NCBI RefSeq assembly: GCF_006965485.1
Contig: NZ_CP041360.1
Location: 4,506,501-4,570,500 of the forward strand
DNA: 64,000 nt
From: Spirosoma sp. KCTC 42546
GTDB lineage: Bacteria > Bacteroidota > Bacteroidia > Cytophagales > Spirosomataceae
Direction of reading: 5' to 3'
The notes beneath the pieces were generated by a model, which saw only the letters and a list, made by a program, of their open reading frames with translations, was not told where the DNA came from and did no database searches. Made by a program: the position numbers and the translations under genes. Shown in pieces: positions 60,773-64,000 of this stretch (its first letter is position 1; each line of letters begins with the position of its first letter).

Positions 60773-61500
60773 TGGCTATTCGTTGTTTTGTACTGGATGA
60801 TGAGCCGCTGGCCACCGATTTGCTGACTGATTACATCAGCCGGTTACCCGATCTGGACCTGGTAGGCGTATCCACAAGCCCAACTCAGGCCCTGCGGTTT
60901 TTACAGCAAACGCCAACGGTCGGCGCACCGGTCGATGTTATCTTTCTGGATATTCAGATGCCCCGCTTGTCTGGATTTGATTTACTACGCCCGTTAGGGT
61001 ACCGGCCCAAGGTTATTTTTACAACGGCCTTCCGCGAGTATGCACTGGATAGTTACGAATTTGACGTGCTTGATTTTCTGGTTAAGCCCATCTCGTTTGA
61101 ACGCTTCCTCCAGTCAGTGGGCAAAATTTATCGGTTTTCATCCGCAACATCGGCTCTGCCGGAAACACCTGAACCGATAAAAACCGGAAAAGACTACCAA
61201 TATTTTAAAGTCGACAAAGAGATGGTCAAACTATTTCTGGAGGACATTTTATGGGTTGAGAGTCTGAAAGATTACGTGCGAATTCATACCGTGTCGGGCA
61301 CGCTGGTTTCTTACCTTCGGATAAGTTATCTGGAAGAAAAACTGCCACCGGATCGATTTGTCCGAATTCACAAATCATTCATTGTAGCCCTGGATCATAT
61401 TCAGGCCGTCAGCGCAACTTATATCCGAATCAACAACGAGGAAATTCCCATCGGTCGAATTTATAAAGCCAAACTCGAGGAAGTTATCCAGCGAAGTTAA
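60772..61500 (+). CDS. LytTR-family response regulator
   Basis: A 242-residue response regulator. The receiver domain covers residues 1-120 with the acidic pair at 9-10 (VLDDEP), phosphorylatable D60 in IFLDIQMP and Lys in FLVKPIS. The LytTR DNA-binding domain covers about 140-240 (ILWVESLKDYVRIHTVSG, RFVRIHKSFIVALDHI). It is coupled to the kinase gene by a 1-base overlap. Its likely targets include the sites at 59544-59618 and the divergent exported-protein gene. Confidence 0.93.
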   Translation: MAIRCFVLDDEPLATDLLTDYISRLPDLDLVGVSTSPTQALRFLQQTPTVGAPVDVIFLDIQMPRLSGFDLLRPLGYRPKVIFTTAFREYALDSYEFDVLDFLVKPISFERFLQSVGKIYRFSSATSALPETPEPIKTGKDYQYFKVDKEMVKLFLEDILWVESLKDYVRIHTVSGTLVSYLRISYLEEKLPPDRFVRIHKSFIVALDHIQAVSATYIRINNEEIPIGRIYKAKLEEVIQRS

Positions 61501-61515
61501 GACGCTGATCAGGCT

Positions 61516-62772
61516 TTACTTCAGACTAGCTACCTGCTCCTCATATCGTTTGGTATCCAGCTTAGCTTTACGAGCCGTATCAAGCCCCTGCTGGGCCTGT
61601 TTATAGGCTTCAGCTTTTTGTCCCATTTTCTGATAGGCCACCGCTAGCTCATACTGAATATCAGCCACCTGCTGGCTCATTTTCCCATCAGCTGGCGCAA
61701 CGTTCAGCCCATCGGCTGCCCAAACGGGCATTTCCGTAAGGTAGGATGTATCCGTCGCTTTTTCGTTGAAATAATGCATGAGATACGCATAGTCGGCAAT
61801 CCCAATGGCTTTATTCTGCGCCCTATACTCATTGAACCGTTGCACGGCTCCTGGGGTACTCTTCGCCCGTAGGTGAGCATCCAGTTCCTTGAGTAATGTA
61901 CGACCCGCGGCTTCATTGGCTGGCACACCCAGGGCAATCATATAGGTACGCATCTGCACAATTTTCTGTAGCGGATTCTGATCGCCGTTCATCCCGTATA
62001 AAGTGCGAAAAACCACGCCTTCTCCGGCTTCTTTCACATCTTTTACCGGGAATGCAGCTGTGAACTCACTCAGGTGACTGAAGAAATAAACGGCTAATGG
62101 GTTATCAATATCATCGACCAGTCGTTGCAGGCAGTAGAACCCGGCAGGGCTTTTCATTTGCCCGGGTGATTGAAGTAAGTTTCCAACTGCATCGCTAATG
62201 GCATGTAGCTGGGCATTGTCCTTCCTGACTTTACAGTACTTCCCATAATTAATTAAAAATCCCAAATCCCGGTCGCCAGCTTCAAAACGAGCGGCATAAC
62301 CCGCTGTGCGCTGAGCAGGATTGAGTGCAGTACGACCCGCCGAGATAACCTCCTCAATAAACGCGGGCTTAGACGTCTGTTCGGCTGGAGTAGCCATGTG
62401 GATGAGGTTGCCCTGGGAATCAAAAAATAACAGCAGGGGAAACTCTGGATACGCAATTCCCTTTTCCTTTTGTAAAGCCACGGATTCGGGCGCGTTGGCT
62501 TCGACTTTCCAGTTCACAAAATTGGCGTTGAAGTAATCACCCACAGCTTTTTCGGCCAAAATAGGCGCCAGTGCTTCGCAATGAGGGCAACCCGTTAGGT
62601 AGACTTCAACAGCTAAGGGTTTGCGCGCCGTTTTGGCAGCTACTACGGCCGACTGGAATGTTCCCGGCAGGAAACGAATTCCGGGTTTGGGATTAACAGA
62701 CGCTTGCCCATAGGTTATCAATGGACTCGTAAAGAAGGCAAGCAAACTAAACAAAATCACCCGAAATTTCAT
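61516..62772 (-). CDS. Exported thioredoxin-fold protein with helical repeats
   Basis: A 418-residue exported protein. A signal peptide (residues 3-20, cleavage near TYGQ) precedes a thioredoxin domain with the redox pair in TGCPHCEAL (C62, C65). Then come about 250 residues of helical repeat-like sequence with TPR-like segments near the C-terminus (YELAVAYQKMGQKAEAYKQAQQGLD). It may handle disulfides or protein partners in the periplasm. Upstream in-frame starts to 62853 lack signal-peptide logic. It is convergent with the LytTR gene and its start faces the M81 gene, leaving about 130 bp. Confidence 0.85.
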   Translation of the reverse strand: MKFRVILFSLLAFFTSPLITYGQASVNPKPGIRFLPGTFQSAVVAAKTARKPLAVEVYLTGCPHCEALAPILAEKAVGDYFNANFVNWKVEANAPESVALQKEKGIAYPEFPLLLFFDSQGNLIHMATPAEQTSKPAFIEEVISAGRTALNPAQRTAGYAARFEAGDRDLGFLINYGKYCKVRKDNAQLHAISDAVGNLLQSPGQMKSPAGFYCLQRLVDDIDNPLAVYFFSHLSEFTAAFPVKDVKEAGEGVVFRTLYGMNGDQNPLQKIVQMRTYMIALGVPANEAAGRTLLKELDAHLRAKSTPGAVQRFNEYRAQNKAIGIADYAYLMHYFNEKATDTSYLTEMPVWAADGLNVAPADGKMSQQVADIQYELAVAYQKMGQKAEAYKQAQQGLDTARKAKLDTKRYEEQVASLK

Positions 62773-62902
62773 AGGGTAGAGAGGATATTGGGTTAGTAAA
62801 CTTATAGAACGAACCGCACGGACATAGGTTCCCTTTAAAACAATCGTCGGCAAAGTCAGTGCCAGTTTTTGTTGAGCCGCTTCATACGCCTAAATTGGGG
62901 TC

Positions 62903-64000
62903 ATGAAACAGATCTTTTTAGGGTTCGCTGTCGGGCTGTTTGCCCTGGGCGGAGGATATGCCCAATCAACGACCACCCCAGGAGCCAGTACGCTACCGCG
63001 TATTGCCATTGCGGGTTTAGGTATCGAGTCCAGCACCTTCTCCCCGGCGGTTACGCAGGAGGAAGCCTTTCACGCCCGCTATGGCCCCGAGGTTTTCAAT
63101 GCCTATCCGTTCATGATGCCCATATCGCCCCTGCGCAAACAGGCCATATGGCTGCCTGCCATTGTTGGCAAATCGCTGCCCGGCGGAGCCGTGACCCGCG
63201 CTGCTTACGAATCGCTGGTTAACAAAACCCTGGATTCGCTCAAAAAATACGGCCCCTACGATGGCCTTTATTTTGATATTCATGGTGCCATGAGCGTGGT
63301 AGGCCTGGATGACCCGGAAGGCGACTTTCTTACCCGAATCAGAAACGAGATTGGCTATAAAACCCTCGTTTCCACTTCCATGGATTTGCATGGAAATGTA
63401 TCCTGGCGGTTGGCCCAAAATTCCGATTTGATTACCTGCTATCGGATGGCCCCGCATGAAGATGCCATGCAAACCAAAGAACGAGCTGTGGTAAACCTGC
63501 TTGACCGTATCAAAACCGGCAAAGGAAAACCAGCCTATAAAGCCTGGATACCCATCCCAATCCTGCTGCCCGGCGAAAAAACAAGTACCCGCATTGAGCC
63601 GGGCAAGACTCTGTATCAAAAAGTGGAGCCCATTGCCGATCATCAGGGTGGCATTGTGGATGCGGCTATCTGGATTGGCTACGCCTGGGCCGATGAGGCT
63701 CGTAACCACGCCGTGGTTATGGTTACTGGCGATGATAAGCAAAAAGTAGCCCAGGCCGCTGAGAAACTAGCGCTGGATTTCTGGAATGTACGGAATCAGT
63801 TTGACTTTGTAGCCCCAACCGGTACGCTGGAGAAATGCCTGACAAACGCGCTGGCCAGCAAAAAACATCCCTTTTTTATTAGCGATACCGGCGATAACCC
63901 AACGGCAGGTGGCGCTGGTGATGTGACCTGGACCCTTACCCAGTTGCTCGCCCGCCCGGAATTTCAGCGGGCGGATGGCCCTTCGCTGATCTATGCATCT
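62903..64000 (+). CDS. M81-family metallopeptidase (MlrC-like), 3' truncated by the window
   Basis: An open frame of 366 codons running off the right end. The N-terminus is a signal peptide (MKQIFLGFAVGLFALGGG, cleavage near YAQ). GLGIESSTFSP is the opening block of the M81/DUF1485 family. FDIHGAMS and MDLHGNVS are zinc-ligand-type blocks, and SDTGDNPTAGGAGD matches the C-terminal-domain metal motif. MlrC was first described in microcystin breakdown, but most family members have unknown peptide or amide substrates. The start is the ATG at 62903, with no better upstream candidate. Confidence 0.87.
   Translation, partial: MKQIFLGFAVGLFALGGGYAQSTTTPGASTLPRIAIAGLGIESSTFSPAVTQEEAFHARYGPEVFNAYPFMMPISPLRKQAIWLPAIVGKSLPGGAVTRAAYESLVNKTLDSLKKYGPYDGLYFDIHGAMSVVGLDDPEGDFLTRIRNEIGYKTLVSTSMDLHGNVSWRLAQNSDLITCYRMAPHEDAMQTKERAVVNLLDRIKTGKGKPAYKAWIPIPILLPGEKTSTRIEPGKTLYQKVEPIADHQGGIVDAAIWIGYAWADEARNHAVVMVTGDDKQKVAQAAEKLALDFWNVRNQFDFVAPTGTLEKCLTNALASKKHPFFISDTGDNPTAGGAGDVTWTLTQLLARPEFQRADGPSLIYAS

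Overview
The window looks like chromosome from a Cytophagales bacterium (Bacteroidota), most like Spirosoma or a close relative. This is an inference from gene content, not a database match. The supporting signs are: -7 promoter boxes of the Bacteroidota type (TAnnTTTG) before several genes; a type III glutamine synthetase beside a eukaryote-like type II enzyme; an aroQ/xerD pair; a DUF5916-type outer-membrane protein; LytS/LytTR and AraC regulators; and GH30 and GH2-like glycosidases. Most genes are housekeeping or general catabolism. I see no rRNA, tRNA, CRISPR array, prophage or intact insertion sequence.

Layout. 0-4.5 kb: a periplasmic molybdenum hydroxylase of the isoquinoline 1-oxidoreductase type (2Fe-2S subunit, diheme cytochrome c, Tat-exported molybdopterin subunit), followed by a carboxymuconolactone-decarboxylase-like protein and a cupin. 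4.9-10 kb: a GH30 glycosidase, then two glutamine synthetases. 10.4-19.6 kb: MarC, two class V aminotransferases, aroQ, xerD, a VOC protein, sixA, asnS and a lone nuoH. 19.7-28.3 kb: a RibD-like reductase, a voltage-gated K+ channel with a zinc ribbon, a PAP2/sphingomyelin-synthase-like enzyme, a BamA-like barrel, a PhyH dioxygenase, an SDR, rhlE, an SGNH hydrolase and ssb. 28.5-41.6 kb: a nitrilase-family enzyme, acid-sugar genes (DUF1537 kinase, DenD-like dehydrogenase, GntP permease, HpcH/HpaI aldolase), an RCK K+ channel, a GH2-like lipoprotein with an FkbM methyltransferase, an orphan McrC nuclease, a histone-deacetylase-like amidohydrolase, an SDR and two unknowns. 42-46.9 kb: a DUF5916 protein, a small lipoprotein, an uncharacterised kinase-like protein and two exported unknowns. 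46.9-55.7 kb: a LysR-centred redox region with two more cupins, alcohol dehydrogenase, quinone oxidoreductase, aldo/keto reductase, serine hydrolase and an MFS transporter. 55.9-64 kb: an ECF sigma factor with a membrane partner, an AraC regulator, a decayed molybdopterin-subunit remnant, a LytS/LytTR pair with candidate binding sites, a thioredoxin-like protein and the start of an M81 peptidase.

The most unusual feature is a set of about eleven intergenic inverted repeats. Each arm is a degenerate tandem array with a 7-bp or 9-bp period. They lie mostly at gene 3' ends and often overlap stop codons. Each locus has its own motif, so the architecture (periodic arms forming a palindrome) recurs while the sequence does not. 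Ordinary stem-loop terminators without this periodicity also occur (6.5, 8.95, 13.65, 25.3, 27.0, 28.3, 41.6 and 44.6 kb).

Other points of interest are three paralogous cupins, a second-copy remnant of the molybdopterin subunit, a possible LysR autoregulatory site, LytTR-like direct repeats in a divergent promoter, a kinase-like orphan family, and McrC without McrB.
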